Source of the DNA: Bacillota bacterium
GTDB taxonomy: Bacteria > Bacillota > Clostridia > Christensenellales > Pumilibacteraceae
Assembly: GCA_009781235.1 (NCBI GenBank)
Contig: WQYM01000002.1
Span: forward strand, 1-44,181
Direction of reading: 5' to 3'
Length of the DNA: 44,181 bases
The translations under genes and the position numbers were made by a program. Within the stretch, counting starts at the first letter, position 1. Every line of letters begins with the position of its first letter. The notes under the pieces are model-generated. The model was given only the letters and a program-made list of their open reading frames with translations. It was not told the DNA's origin and made no database searches. This document shows positions 1 through 9,468 of this stretch, in pieces.

Positions 1-3000
1 TGCGAAACCAGCAGTGATAACGCATAGCCGATGCGCATCGCGGCGGCCGGGGTTTTGGCAGAGCCGAACAGCCGCGCCGTTTCGCGCGTTAAATCCTCGG
101 CGCCGATGCTGCCGACGCATTTTAAAACATACAGAGCGGCCACGGCGTATTCCTCTTTACAGATGTCCTCGGGCTTGCGGCCGGCCTCGTTGGTGCGGAA
201 ATTTTTCATGTCGATGTCGGGCTTTGCGCGCCAGAAAAACTTGCGGCTTTGCGTCGTGTTCGAAACGGGGTTAAGGCGCTCTACCAGTTGGCCGACCAGA
301 TCGTTGAATTTTTGACCCATCCGCGAGACGCTCCACGCGGCGGCGATTTTGCGGTATAGGGCTTGATCGCTGATCGGCCCCTCGGTATCAATAATCTTTT
401 TTACTTGCGCAGCGGCGAGCGCGGCGTTTGCATATGCGTACAGCTCATCGGGCTCGCGCGGGTTCCCTAGATCCGCGGCTTTATACGGGATTTGCGGCAG
501 CGGAATATCGGGGTTAAAGGATATCTCCACGGTGTTTTTTTCGATTTCGGCGGCGATCACCTCTTTGGACTCCGCACCCACGCGCGCGACGCTGTCCCGG
601 CCGCCCCGCGCGAAATGGATAAGCCGCCGCGCCTCAGCCGCGCGGTTTTGCCACCATTCCACGGCATAAACGCGCGTCAGATTCCAGCCCATGCGCCGAT
701 AGAAGCTCTCGCGCCCGTACTCGCGGTCGCGCGCGGCCCGGTTGTGGGGCATCCCGCCGTCATCGCAAATAATGCCCGCGATATAGCGGCCGCTTGCATC
801 GCTCACCGCGACGTCGATTTTATTGGCGCTGCGGCCCGTATTTGCCGATACCTTAAAGCCGGCCGATTTCAGCGCGTCGGCGACGGAGGCGACAAAGGGC
901 GAGCAAGGCGCGGAGGGGTGCCGCGTAAAATACGCGTCGGGATTTAACGCAAAGCTCATAAAGTCTTTAAGGCCCTTGACCCCTAAGGCGGACGTGCGCG
1001 AGGTGTCGATTTGCTCCGGGCGGACGGTGGAGAAAATCAGCACCCTTTTGCAGGCGCGGGTGATGGCGACGTTGAGCCTCCGCCACCCGCCGTCTTGGTT
1101 GATGGGCCCGAAGTTGACGGTCATGCGTCCGTCCTTATCCGTACCGTACGTGACCGAAAAAATAATTACGTCGCGCTCATCCCCCTGCACGCTTTCGATG
1201 TTTTTAATAAATACGGGGCTTTCGCCGCCCGTAAAGAACCGCTCCAACTGCGGCTCGGCGGAAAGCCTCTTATCGATTAAATCCTCGATTAAATTTTGCT
1301 GCGTGATGTTAAACGTGACGATGCCATAGCTTAAATTCCGCGTATCAGGGTCGCGTAAAAGCTTAAATAATTCTTCAACTACCGCCTCGGCCTCTTTTGG
1401 GTTGGTGCGCGTCTTGCCGCGGTCGTATACGCCCTCCACCTTTCTAAATTCCACGCGGCAATGCGTGTCGTCCGGCGAGAGGAACGTGATTAAGGAGTTT
1501 TCGTTATAGTTGACGTTAGAAAAAGCAATCAGGCTTTCATGCTCGCTGCGGTAGTGCCACAAGAGGCGGTGCTGCGGAATATTGAGCGCCAGCATTTCGT
1601 CTAAAACGCTGTCTTGGTCCATGAGCTCGAAATCGGTTTCGCCCTCGCCCTGGCCCGCATTAAAGAACGTCGTGGGCGGCAGCTGCTTAGGATCCCCCAC
1701 CACCACCGTTGCGGCGCCGCGGGCGACGGCACCCACCGCCTCGCACGTTTTTAATTGCGACGCCTCGTCGAACACCACCATGTCAAAGCCAGGAAAATCG
1801 GACGGCAAATACTGCGCCGCCGAGAGCGGGCTCATCAGCATACAGGGCTTTACTTTCCGGATAAGCTCCGGGATACGCTCGAACAGGCTGCGGATCGAAA
1901 TACCGCGTCCGCGGTTTTTCACGGCGCGCATCAAAATTCCGGGCTCGGAGCTGGCGGCGGAGGCGAATTGAAAGTTAGGGAGCCCCTCGGCCATTTTGAG
2001 GTAAATCTCTTTTTTGGTGATGTCGGTCACCAGCTCCGTAAAGGCGCGGAAGCGTTCGCGCTTGGTGGCGTAGGCCCCAGGCGAAAACGTTTTTAATACG
2101 GGGTCGGCCGAGACCGTGGCGACAAGCCAGCTTTGCCAAAAGCTCCGCCTAAACAGCGCCACGGCCTCGGAGCTTTGAACCTCGCCCGCGTGATACGCCT
2201 TAACCACCTCGGCGAGTTGCGGGAATTGTTCGCACTTTTTACGGTTTTCGTTGTAAATGCACGCGTCGCGCAAGCTAGGGAGCGACGAAGCAAAGCCCTC
2301 GGCCGCGCAAAAAATCTCGAACGCATGATTTTCGGAGCTTTGGAACGCCGTCCCGTAGCCCAATTTTGCCGAGAGCGCGCGCTCGGATTCGATAAACCTT
2401 TCCATGCCCGCAAAAATCTCCGCCGCATCCCCGGGCTTTTGTTTTATGAGGGCTTTTAGCTTGCCATACAGACGGTTTTTACGCATCGCGCGGTGGCGCT
2501 TTGCAAAAACCGTCGCCATAAAACGCAAAAAGCCGTTCTTTTTGGCGTAATAGAGCGCGGACTGCAGCGTGTCGTAAACGCCGTTTATGGTCTCGAACTT
2601 TGCAAAATCGGGGGCGCTTTTTTGCGGTTTTACAAGCTCCGCCAAACGATTGTAGCTTTGCATAAAGCCCTCGTAATTCCCGGTAATCTCATGGGAGCGC
2701 TTATCTACCGCCGCTTGCAGCTCAAAGCTGTAATCGGTCACGGACGTGTGCCAAAACGCCGAATTGACGGGCTCCCCCAGCACCGCGCCGATGTCGGCCA
2801 AGCTTTTTAGGGCGTCGGTGCCGGCCTCGAGCGCCGCGCCGCTCACATCGGTATGCGCAACGTCGATTGCATCCTCCGCCCCGCCCGCCTCAATCAGGGT
2901 ATTGACCGCCTCGAACACGGAGCTCCCGACCGGCCGCTTTTCGTTCATCGCCGCCGCGAAGCTTTGAAGCTCTCCCTCGGCTGCGGCCAATTTGCCCGCC

Positions 3001-5324
3001 GTTTCCGCATAGTTTACGTCTTTGGCGTTTTGCGCAAGCTCTAATACCTTGTCGAACTGCTCGTAAAAATCCTTTTTCTTACCCTTGTTGCTGTGCAGCT
3101 CCAAGCAAAAATCCCACAGCCCGAGTTTTTCGAGCCGCCTTTTGACCACGCCTAAGGCCGCCGCTTTTTCGGCGACGAACAGTACCTTTTTGCCGTGCGC
3201 AAGGGCGTTGCCGATGATGTTGGTGATGGTTTGGCTCTTGCCGGTGCCGGGCGGGCCGAAAAGAACGAAGGTTTTGCCGCTTGACGCCTCGCGGGTGGCC
3301 TTAGTCTGCGACGAATCGGAATCCACCGGCAAATAAAGATGGGGGTTCCCGCTGGGCGCAAATGCGGGCTCGAACAATTTTTTATCCAACTTCCCCGCAA
3401 TCAAAGAGCCCGTCAACGGGTGGGAACGCACCGCTTTTTCCCGGGAGTTTAAGTCATGCCAAAGCATAAAGCCCGAATAATTAAACGACCCGAAATTAGC
3501 GGCCTCGATAACCTCCCAGCCCTTTTGACTTAAAACCAGTTTGGCGAGGTGCGTCAATATCGCCGGAATATCGGGGCCGTTTTCACCGCTTGCCAGCGCC
3601 CTTAACCCGGAGGCGTCAATCCGGAAAGTTGAGCGCAGCATTTCGATTAAGCTTAGGTTGATTTGGGCGGGCTCTTCGGCTTGCTGCAACTGAAACTGCG
3701 CGCGCGCGGATTTTCGGCTCAGCTCGACCGGCACCAAAACAATCGGAGAGAACCGGTCAATGCCCGGCTTATCCTTATCCTGCCATTTTAAATACCCGAG
3801 CGCCAAAAACAAGGTGCGCGCGCCGGTTTCCTCTAAAGCTAGGCGCGCCGCGCGGAACATTTTAGTCAGGCGCTTGTTCATCTCTCCGCTTTCAAACACG
3901 CATCGGAGACGCCCGTCGGCAAGCTCCTCTTGGATAAACCTCTCAAAAATCGCGCCCTCATTTTTGAGTTTGGTGATATCGGAGATTTTTTTGAGTTCGC
4001 GCGGGTGCTCGGCCAACGAGAGCTGCCCCCCGCCTGCTAACGCGTTAAAGGTTTCGGCCAGTTCGTAGTTTAGGAGCGGGATTCCGGCGCGGTTTACCTT
4101 ATAGTTGATTAAAGGATTGCGTAGCGTTATGTTAAGGAGGTCGCGCTTCCATTTTTCAAAGCGGTCCCCAAGCCCTTGCGCCTCCGGCTCGATTTCCTCC
4201 CCCCAGCGCAAGCTCTTAATCTCCTCTCTTTGCGCCTCGTAAATCTCGCGGTCCACGCGATAGCTCCCGTCCGAGCCATAGCGCACCGGCAGCGGCAAAA
4301 TCCCGCCGCGCCGCGCCCGCTTAATATCTATGTACATCATAAAGCCGCGGCCGTCCTCGAGCCTTGCGGTTGCTGCGGCAACCGCGCCCGCGTATCCGGT
4401 TTTGCCGTCGGTGCTTAACGTGGATTCGAGCGCCGTCATTTTGGAGATGCCGTCCGCCATGAATTTTTTGACGGCGGAAAGGTCGTCGCCCACGCACTCG
4501 GGGAAGCAGCTATCTTCCAGCCAAAACCCGGGAAAGGCGTGGCCCGTGATTAAAAATATGACGGGGTTGATGCCCACGGCCTCGGCGCACGAGCAAAACA
4601 GCATGGCGGTATCGAGGCAAGTGCCTAACCCTAAATCGAGGATTATTTTGGGGAACCGCACCTTTTGGCCTTGGCGCTCAAAGCTCGCGGGCGGATTGGC
4701 GTAGACGAGATTTTTGGCTTTGATTACTGCGTATATCGCGGCCAATTGCTTGAACACGCGGTTGGGGTCACCCGACTGGTAGCCGTCAAAGCTTAGCCCC
4801 TCGGCCTTTAAAAGCTGACCCGCCTCGGAAATAATCACATTCACGGCGGGGTCTTTGGGGGTGGAAAACGCCGCCAAATATTCGGGCAGAATCTCAAAGC
4901 CCGGCCACTCGTCGTACGCCAAAACGTCGATGATAAAAATTTCTTTTTTGACAAACGCGCCCTCAACTTCGGCCTCGATGATAATTTCCGTTTTAACGCG
5001 CTCCTCTAGCGATGCCAAATAATCGTAATCGAGCACGATTTTGATATCTTGGAATTGGTGTTGCGCCCCGGCGCCCAAAGCGGCAATAGAAAAATACGTT
5101 TCCTTAAAAAAATGCGGGTTCGACCAGATTTTGAGCCGCACATCAAGCATCTCCGTATCGGAGTTGTTCTTAACCGTCATGCCCTTAACAACGTCAAACC
5201 GGTTTTGCTGCAGCACAAAGCACGCCCGTTTTGCGTGGTCGAGCTCAATCGTAATATCCGTTTTTACAAAAACTTTCTTTGCGGGAACCTCGGGAATTTC
5301 CGCGGGCATCGCTTCGCTTTCCAT
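1..5324 (-). CDS. DUF4011/SF1 helicase/MTES_1575-like nuclease/DUF3320 giant protein (3' end off window)
   Basis: Open in one frame from ATG at 5324 to the window edge, about 1,774 codons, so the C-terminus is missing. The start follows AAGGAG and a good promoter. Domains in order: a transglutaminase-like segment near residues 230-265 (GTCLDTA Cys and TGHAFPGFW His); the DUF4011 start (KWKRDLLNITLRNPLINYK) near 388; SF1 helicase Walker A (GPPGTGKS) near 690, Walker B (FDEASQ) near 1183, motif III (GDPKQLPPT) near 1207 and motif VI (NVAITRA) near 1415; a Vsr/MTES_1575-like nuclease near 1490-1550; and a DUF3320-like end. In the nuclease, the GIxCDG strand reads GIICDDG, so the usual Glu looks replaced by Ile. 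Proteins of this architecture are helicase-nucleases often met in defence islands. A defence role is inferred here; the fold calls are from motifs. Confidence 0.88.
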   Translation of the reverse strand, partial: MESEAMPAEIPEVPAKKVFVKTDITIELDHAKRACFVLQQNRFDVVKGMTVKNNSDTEMLDVRLKIWSNPHFFKETYFSIAALGAGAQHQFQDIKIVLDYDYLASLEERVKTEIIIEAEVEGAFVKKEIFIIDVLAYDEWPGFEILPEYLAAFSTPKDPAVNVIISEAGQLLKAEGLSFDGYQSGDPNRVFKQLAAIYAVIKAKNLVYANPPASFERQGQKVRFPKIILDLGLGTCLDTAMLFCSCAEAVGINPVIFLITGHAFPGFWLEDSCFPECVGDDLSAVKKFMADGISKMTALESTLSTDGKTGYAGAVAAATARLEDGRGFMMYIDIKRARRGGILPLPVRYGSDGSYRVDREIYEAQREEIKSLRWGEEIEPEAQGLGDRFEKWKRDLLNITLRNPLINYKVNRAGIPLLNYELAETFNALAGGGQLSLAEHPRELKKISDITKLKNEGAIFERFIQEELADGRLRCVFESGEMNKRLTKMFRAARLALEETGARTLFLALGYLKWQDKDKPGIDRFSPIVLVPVELSRKSARAQFQLQQAEEPAQINLSLIEMLRSTFRIDASGLRALASGENGPDIPAILTHLAKLVLSQKGWEVIEAANFGSFNYSGFMLWHDLNSREKAVRSHPLTGSLIAGKLDKKLFEPAFAPSGNPHLYLPVDSDSSQTKATREASSGKTFVLFGPPGTGKSQTITNIIGNALAHGKKVLFVAEKAAALGVVKRRLEKLGLWDFCLELHSNKGKKKDFYEQFDKVLELAQNAKDVNYAETAGKLAAAEGELQSFAAAMNEKRPVGSSVFEAVNTLIEAGGAEDAIDVAHTDVSGAALEAGTDALKSLADIGAVLGEPVNSAFWHTSVTDYSFELQAAVDKRSHEITGNYEGFMQSYNRLAELVKPQKSAPDFAKFETINGVYDTLQSALYYAKKNGFLRFMATVFAKRHRAMRKNRLYGKLKALIKQKPGDAAEIFAGMERFIESERALSAKLGYGTAFQSSENHAFEIFCAAEGFASSLPSLRDACIYNENRKKCEQFPQLAEVVKAYHAGEVQSSEAVALFRRSFWQSWLVATVSADPVLKTFSPGAYATKRERFRAFTELVTDITKKEIYLKMAEGLPNFQFASAASSEPGILMRAVKNRGRGISIRSLFERIPELIRKVKPCMLMSPLSAAQYLPSDFPGFDMVVFDEASQLKTCEAVGAVARGAATVVVGDPKQLPPTTFFNAGQGEGETDFELMDQDSVLDEMLALNIPQHRLLWHYRSEHESLIAFSNVNYNENSLITFLSPDDTHCRVEFRKVEGVYDRGKTRTNPKEAEAVVEELFKLLRDPDTRNLSYGIVTFNITQQNLIEDLIDKRLSAEPQLERFFTGGESPVFIKNIESVQGDERDVIIFSVTYGTDKDGRMTVNFGPINQDGGWRRLNVAITRACKRVLIFSTVRPEQIDTSRTSALGVKGLKDFMSFALNPDAYFTRHPSAPCSPFVASVADALKSAGFKVSANTGRSANKIDVAVSDASGRYIAGIICDDGGMPHNRAARDREYGRESFYRRMGWNLTRVYAVEWWQNRAAEARRLIHFARGGRDSVARVGAESKEVIAAEIEKNTVEISFNPDIPLPQIPYKAADLGNPREPDELYAYANAALAAAQVKKIIDTEGPISDQALYRKIAAAWSVSRMGQKFNDLVGQLVERLNPVSNTTQSRKFFWRAKPDIDMKNFRTNEAGRKPEDICKEEYAVAALYVLKCVGSIGAEDLTRETARLFGSAKTPAAAMRIGYALSLLVS

Positions 5325-5346
5325 ATCTGTCTCCTTCCTAACTTCT

Positions 5347-5375
5347 ATTGTACCACACCCCCGCAAATCCCGCAA
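5347..5375 (-). promoter_or_regulatory. Sigma-70-type promoter for the DUF4011 helicase gene
   Basis: On the minus strand, TTGCGG (5370-5375), a 17-bp spacer, then TACAAT (5347-5352). It lies about 20 bp before the AAGGAG of the helicase gene, in the short gap after the divergently irrelevant 3' end of the next gene. Confidence 0.6.
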
Positions 5376-5380
5376 GAATT

Positions 5381-6295
5381 TTATGCCAGTTTTATCTCGT
5401 CTATGCAGCCGAGCGCGCCGCATTCCGCGCAAAGATAACCGATGTACAGCCAGCTTTTTGTTTTGTCCTCATGCAGGGCATGCCCTAATGTGAGGTACAT
5501 GGCGTCATGCGCGCTTTCGTTAGCGCAACGACAAAAGGTAATTTCCGCATCGGTTTCATCCCAAAAATCGGCGCTGTCCTCGATGTACTCCATTTCTCCG
5601 CATGCTTTACAAATCATTCGGTATAGCTGTTCCTCGCGTTTTCCCTCAACCGTAAAAACGGCGCCGCCGCACTTTTTGCACTTTTGCTCCTGAAATACCT
5701 CCGCCCGATACCCCGGCAATTCGACGTCCTTTGAAAAATGGCCGCTTGAGCCGTTGCCCCCCATGCCGTAGCCCTTTCCCTGAAAGCACATCGCGACAAA
5801 GGCGACCAACGGGATGATTAAGCCGGATTGAAGGACAAAAAACGTTTTTAATTTATTAGACAGCCCGATATCAAAAAAAATCGCGATTGCGGCAAAAATG
5901 ACCTCGAACAACACGACGAGAAACAACGTGATTTTGAGGGGAGACTTAAGCCAAGCCGCCTTGCCCGCCTTTTCTTCCCACGATACTTCCTCAGTTTTAA
6001 CGGAATATTGCTCTAAATACGCCTTAATATCTCCGGGAGATCTGCCGTTCCAGCGCCAGCCGTCAAAGCTGAGCGTCCCGGAAGACGCGGTTTTGGTTTT
6101 AATCTTTTTAGGGACAAGAAAAAAAACGAGCGTCACAAGGCTGCCCGCCAAAATAAAAAAGCACAGAATGACGGCGGGAAGCAATTCGGCAATCGGTTTA
6201 TCGGCCGGGTTCACCGCAAGTAAAACGACAATAATGGCAATCATGCCGGCCGCCAACAGAATTAACATTATAATCGCCGACCACGGTCTTTTCAT
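5381..6295 (-). CDS. Hypothetical membrane protein with C-terminal cysteine pairs
   Basis: 304 residues, not recognised as a named family. There are two hydrophobic segments at the N-terminus (about 8-28 and 38-62) and two more in the middle (about 120-145 and 150-170), so four membrane spans are likely. The soluble C-terminal part carries CKKC, CKAC, CRC and CAEC pairs, the pattern of one or two zinc ribbons. Its ATG (6293-6295) directly abuts the stop of the ABC-F gene (6296-6298), so the two are probably co-transcribed and translationally coupled. Function unknown; a membrane-anchored metal-binding protein is as far as the sequence goes. Confidence 0.75.
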   Translation of the reverse strand: MKRPWSAIIMLILLAAGMIAIIVVLLAVNPADKPIAELLPAVILCFFILAGSLVTLVFFLVPKKIKTKTASSGTLSFDGWRWNGRSPGDIKAYLEQYSVKTEEVSWEEKAGKAAWLKSPLKITLFLVVLFEVIFAAIAIFFDIGLSNKLKTFFVLQSGLIIPLVAFVAMCFQGKGYGMGGNGSSGHFSKDVELPGYRAEVFQEQKCKKCGGAVFTVEGKREEQLYRMICKACGEMEYIEDSADFWDETDAEITFCRCANESAHDAMYLTLGHALHEDKTKSWLYIGYLCAECGALGCIDEIKLA

Positions 6296-7867
6296 TTATA
6301 ATTCCAAATACGCGTCGTAGTTTGTATCCTTATCGAACACCTTGGTGTCCTCAATCTCGATGATGCGGTTTGCGACGGTAGACATGATTTCCTCGTCGTG
6401 CGTGATGAACAGCATGCCGCCCTTAAAATTGGTCATGCCCTTGTTGAGCGCGGTAATCGCCTCTAAATCGAGGTGGTTTGTAGGCTCGTCGAATACGAGG
6501 AAGTTGGCGTTTGAGAGCATCATGCGCGAAAACATGCAGCGCACCTTTTCGCCGCCCGACAGTACTTTTGCCTTTTTAAGCGCCTCTTGGCCGGAAAACA
6601 ACATTCTTCCCAGCCACCCGCGCAGGTATTCCTCGTACTTTTCCTTGGAGTACTGGGCAATCCATTCCACCAAATTGAGATCCACGCCGTCAAAAAAATT
6701 GTCATAATTCTGCGGCAAGTACGCCGGGGTGATGGTTTGGCCCCACTTGACGTGCCCGGCGTCCGGCTTTTCGATGCCCATAATAATATCGAACAGCATC
6801 GAAACACGCGGGCTTTGCGAGGTTACAAAACAAATTTTGTCGTCTTTTTTTAACTTGAACGAAACGTTTTCAAAAAAGCCTTTTTTGGTCAATCCTTCGA
6901 CCTCTAAAATCTCGTTGCCGATGTCGCGGTCATACTTAAAATCGATAAACGGGTAGCGGCGGTTGGAGGGCTTGATGTCCTCAAGCTTTAACTTTTCAAG
7001 CTCTTTTTTGCGGCTGGTGGCTTGCTTGGATTTAGAGGCGTTGGCGGAAAAGCGTTGGATAAACTCCTGCAACTCCTTGGCGCGCTGCTCGTTTTTCTTA
7101 TTGAGCTCTTTTGCCTGACGCGCCAGTAGCTGGCTCGTCTCGTACCAAAAGTCGTAGTTGCCCACATAGATGTTGATTTTCTTAAAGTCCACGTCGCAGA
7201 TGTGCGTGCAGACGCGGTTTAAAAAGTGCCGGTTGTGGCTAACGATGATGATAATCGTCTCCTCTAGGGAGAACAAATAATCCTCGAACCACTTGACGGA
7301 TTTTGGGTCTAAGTTGTTGGTCGGCTCGTCTAAAACAAGGACGTCCGGGCTGCCGAAAAGGCACTGCGCCAGCAGCACCTTAACCTTAACCTTAACGTCT
7401 AAGTCCCCCATCTTCTCGTTAAAAAGAGCGGGATCTATTTTTAAAGAGTTTAACAGCGTTTCGGCGTTCGACTCCGCCTCGTAGCCGCCGGCTTCGGCAA
7501 ATTCCGCCTCGAGCTCCCCCGCGCGCACGCCGTCCGCGTCGGTGAATTCTTCCTTTTGATATAATGCGTCCCGCTCGGCGGAAAGCTCCACCAGCCGCGC
7601 ATGCCCAAGCATCACCGTCTGCAACACGGTGCTCTCGTCAAATAAATTTTGATTTTGCGCCAGCACCGAAACGCGGTCCTTTTTGTCAATATATACGTCG
7701 CCCTTGTTGGGCTCTAACTCGCCCGTCAAAATCTTGAGGAACGTGGACTTGCCCGCCCCGTTAGCGCCGATGACGCCGTAGCAGTTGCCTTTGGTAAACT
7801 TTAAACTCACGTTCTCAAAAAGAACGCGAGAGCCGAATTGCAGTGAAATGTTGTTGACGGATACCAT
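6296..7867 (-). CDS. ABC-F family ATPase, YkpA/YbiT-like
   Basis: 523 residues with two nucleotide-binding domains and no membrane segment, the ABC-F layout. These soluble proteins act on ribosomes as translation factors. NBD1 has a perfect Walker A (GANGAGKST) and Walker B (VLVLDEPTNNLD), but its signature is degenerate (DLDVKVKVKVLLAQ). The inter-domain linker is rich in Lys and Glu (about residues 235-300). NBD2 keeps LSGGEKVR and FDEPTNHLD, but its P-loop reads VTSQSPRVSM, with no GxGKST. The close resemblance to YkpA of Bacillus is from memory; that subfamily also has a non-canonical second P-loop. The stop abuts the next gene, and the start is ATG at 7865-7867 just after the upstream gene's stop. 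Confidence 0.9.
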   Translation of the reverse strand: MVSVNNISLQFGSRVLFENVSLKFTKGNCYGVIGANGAGKSTFLKILTGELEPNKGDVYIDKKDRVSVLAQNQNLFDESTVLQTVMLGHARLVELSAERDALYQKEEFTDADGVRAGELEAEFAEAGGYEAESNAETLLNSLKIDPALFNEKMGDLDVKVKVKVLLAQCLFGSPDVLVLDEPTNNLDPKSVKWFEDYLFSLEETIIIIVSHNRHFLNRVCTHICDVDFKKINIYVGNYDFWYETSQLLARQAKELNKKNEQRAKELQEFIQRFSANASKSKQATSRKKELEKLKLEDIKPSNRRYPFIDFKYDRDIGNEILEVEGLTKKGFFENVSFKLKKDDKICFVTSQSPRVSMLFDIIMGIEKPDAGHVKWGQTITPAYLPQNYDNFFDGVDLNLVEWIAQYSKEKYEEYLRGWLGRMLFSGQEALKKAKVLSGGEKVRCMFSRMMLSNANFLVFDEPTNHLDLEAITALNKGMTNFKGGMLFITHDEEIMSTVANRIIEIEDTKVFDKDTNYDAYLEL

Positions 7868-7877
7868 ATTACGTCTT

Positions 7878-8408
7878 TTATGATTTCCTTTTCTCCTTAT
7901 TCACGAGGGACAGCGCCGTACATACGACCACCGCCACGCCGCATATCAACAATATCGGCAATAACGGCCCGGGAGCAACGCCCGCGTTTTTCCAAATCTT
8001 TCCGCCGCTGAATATCATTAGAAGTATCGGGAGAAAAACCATTCCGATTCCGTCGCCAAGGTTGTTCTTGCCAAGCTTTTTTCTTACAAGAAGTAAGATT
8101 ATGGATACGAGCCCAGTCAGGGGAACCGCGACCGCCGCCACGTATGCAATGATAACAACCGCATAGATGCTCCAATCGACCCTCGCGCCGTCCGTTACCG
8201 TCGAAATAACGGTGATCGTTTTACCGACCTTATCAAACGGGGTCTTCGCGCCTAACATGCCGGCTCCGACCGGATCGCATAAAAACCATCCGCTTTTTAT
8301 GCCCCTCACGCTCCACAGCGGAAACGCGGCCTCAAAAAAACTCAGCACACACGCCACCATCACAAACGCGATGGCCGCCATAGTGACAAGCAAAAGGATT
8401 TTTTTCAT
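7878..8408 (-). CDS. Hypothetical membrane protein
   Basis: The ORF track starts at 8483, but the convincing start is ATG at 8406-8408 (MKKILLLV), preceded by AAAGGAGG, giving 176 residues. An N-terminal hydrophobic segment ends near a cysteine (FVMVACVLS) and may be a signal anchor. Three more hydrophobic stretches follow, at about 82-110, 120-135 and 150-170. No family recognised. It is followed after 10 bp by the ABC-F gene, with which it may share a transcript. Nothing in the sequence points to a biochemical role. Confidence 0.7.
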   Translation of the reverse strand: MKKILLLVTMAAIAFVMVACVLSFFEAAFPLWSVRGIKSGWFLCDPVGAGMLGAKTPFDKVGKTITVISTVTDGARVDWSIYAVVIIAYVAAVAVPLTGLVSIILLLVRKKLGKNNLGDGIGMVFLPILLMIFSGGKIWKNAGVAPGPLLPILLICGVAVVVCTALSLVNKEKRKS

Positions 8409-8430
8409 GGTCGGCCTCCTTTTGTAAACC

Positions 8431-8733
8431 CTACTCCGCCTTAAACGGCAAAAGCGCCATAAGGCGGGCGTTTTTGATGGCAACCGCCAGCTCGCGCTGG
8501 TGCGAGGCGCACGTGCCGGATTGGCGGCGCGGGACGATTTTGCCCTTTTCGGTAATATAGCGCTTCAGTTTCCCGAAGTCTTTATAGTCGATTACCGCGA
8601 TTTTTTCCACGCAAAACGCGCAGACCTTACGCTTAGGGGGGCGCTTTTGAGGAGGGCGTTTTCCCTTATCCTCTCCGGCCTCTCCCGTCGCCGGGGCGGC
8701 GGGCCTTTCTTTTTTTTCTTTATCTTTTTCCAT
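8431..8733 (-). CDS. rpsR: 30S ribosomal protein bS18
   Basis: Small-subunit protein that packs with bS6 on the platform of the 30S subunit. The family core is present: [52 protein letters not shown]. From the ATG at 8731-8733 the protein is 100 residues, longer than the usual 75-80 because of a Lys/Pro-rich N-terminal tail (about 30 residues). The ORF-track start at a TTG (8775) overlaps the preceding gene and is less likely; AAGGAG lies 15 nt before the chosen ATG, which is a long spacing. Third member of the classic rpsF-ssb-rpsR cluster. Confidence 0.95.
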   Translation of the reverse strand: MEKDKEKKERPAAPATGEAGEDKGKRPPQKRPPKRKVCAFCVEKIAVIDYKDFGKLKRYITEKGKIVPRRQSGTCASHQRELAVAIKNARLMALLPFKAE

Positions 8734-8752
8734 GATGTTTTTGAAAATCTCC

Positions 8753-8983
8753 TTAATTTTTCTTGTTTTTGTCAAGCAAGAGAGAAAATAGCCAAAGCAA
8801 TAATCCGATCACGAACGCAAAAATTACCTCGCCGATCATTGCAATAAAAAACGCCTTATTGGCAGTCGGCCTAAGGTAAAAGCCGTCGGTCAAAATCCCT
8901 GTCGCGGCGATATTAAAGCAAATCATGATAAACGGCAGAGCTATTGCGAGTATTCTCAACCAGTGCTTTTTTATAATCTTCAT
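8753..8983 (-). CDS. Small two-span membrane protein inserted between ssb and rpsR
   Basis: 76 residues with two hydrophobic segments (about 8-30 and 46-70) and basic ends, KNKKN at the C-terminus. No family recognised. The ssb stop and this ATG are separated by one base (TAG C ATG), and no good Shine-Dalgarno is seen, so it probably depends on translational coupling to ssb. It sits inside a cluster that is normally just rpsF-ssb-rpsR, which makes it an unusual passenger. Length, start and membrane nature are clear; function unknown. Confidence 0.7.
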   Translation of the reverse strand: MKIIKKHWLRILAIALPFIMICFNIAATGILTDGFYLRPTANKAFFIAMIGEVIFAFVIGLLLWLFSLLLDKNKKN

Positions 8984-8984
8984 G

Positions 8985-9422
8985 CTAGAAAGGCAGCCCG
9001 TCGTCGTCGATCGGCTTCAGCGCAGCTGCGGGCGCGGAAGCGGGCCGCCTTACCGGCGGCTCGCCGGCCCCCGGGAATTGCCCGGTGTTTTCGGTACGTT
9101 CACCCATGCCGGTACGCGTTAAAAATTCCACGTCGTCGGCCTCGATTTCGGTCACGTAATGCTTTTGGCCTTCCTTCTCGTAGGTGCGCGTGCGAATCGA
9201 GCCGCTGATTGCCACTTTCGAGCCCTTGGTAAGATACTTGCCGCAGTTGTCGCCCAAGCCACGCCATGCCACTATGTTAAAAAAGTCGGCCTCGCGCTCT
9301 CCGGCGGCGTTCACGAAATTGCGGTTGACCGCAATCCCGAATTTGCAAACCGTAATTCCCGTCCCGGTGGTCGTAACCTCCGGGTCGCGGGTCAGGTTGC
9401 CCACTAAAAAACTTTTGTTCAT
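8985..9422 (-). CDS. ssb: Single-stranded DNA-binding protein
   Basis: 145 residues. The N-terminal OB fold (about residues 1-105) begins MNKSFLVGNLTRDPEV and contains FFNIVAWRGLGDNC and KGSKVAISGSI, as expected for bacterial SSB. A Pro/Ala-rich linker follows and ends in the acidic tip DDDGLPF, which recruits repair and replication proteins in characterised SSBs. Clear Shine-Dalgarno (AGGAG) before ATG 9420-9422. It lies between rpsF and rpsR, the common Bacillota arrangement, so it is expected to be co-expressed with them. Confidence 0.97.
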   Translation of the reverse strand: MNKSFLVGNLTRDPEVTTTGTGITVCKFGIAVNRNFVNAAGEREADFFNIVAWRGLGDNCGKYLTKGSKVAISGSIRTRTYEKEGQKHYVTEIEADDVEFLTRTGMGERTENTGQFPGAGEPPVRRPASAPAAALKPIDDDGLPF

Positions 9423-9468
9423 AATAATGTTCTCCTATTATTTTGTTTTACAAAATGACAGGGGTTCC

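Noticed and set aside
2093-2428. Arg-rich minus-strand ORF and the many plus-strand ORFs in 14-5493
   Set aside because: All are shadows of the helicase-nuclease frame, which can be followed without a stop through the whole region with correct motifs.
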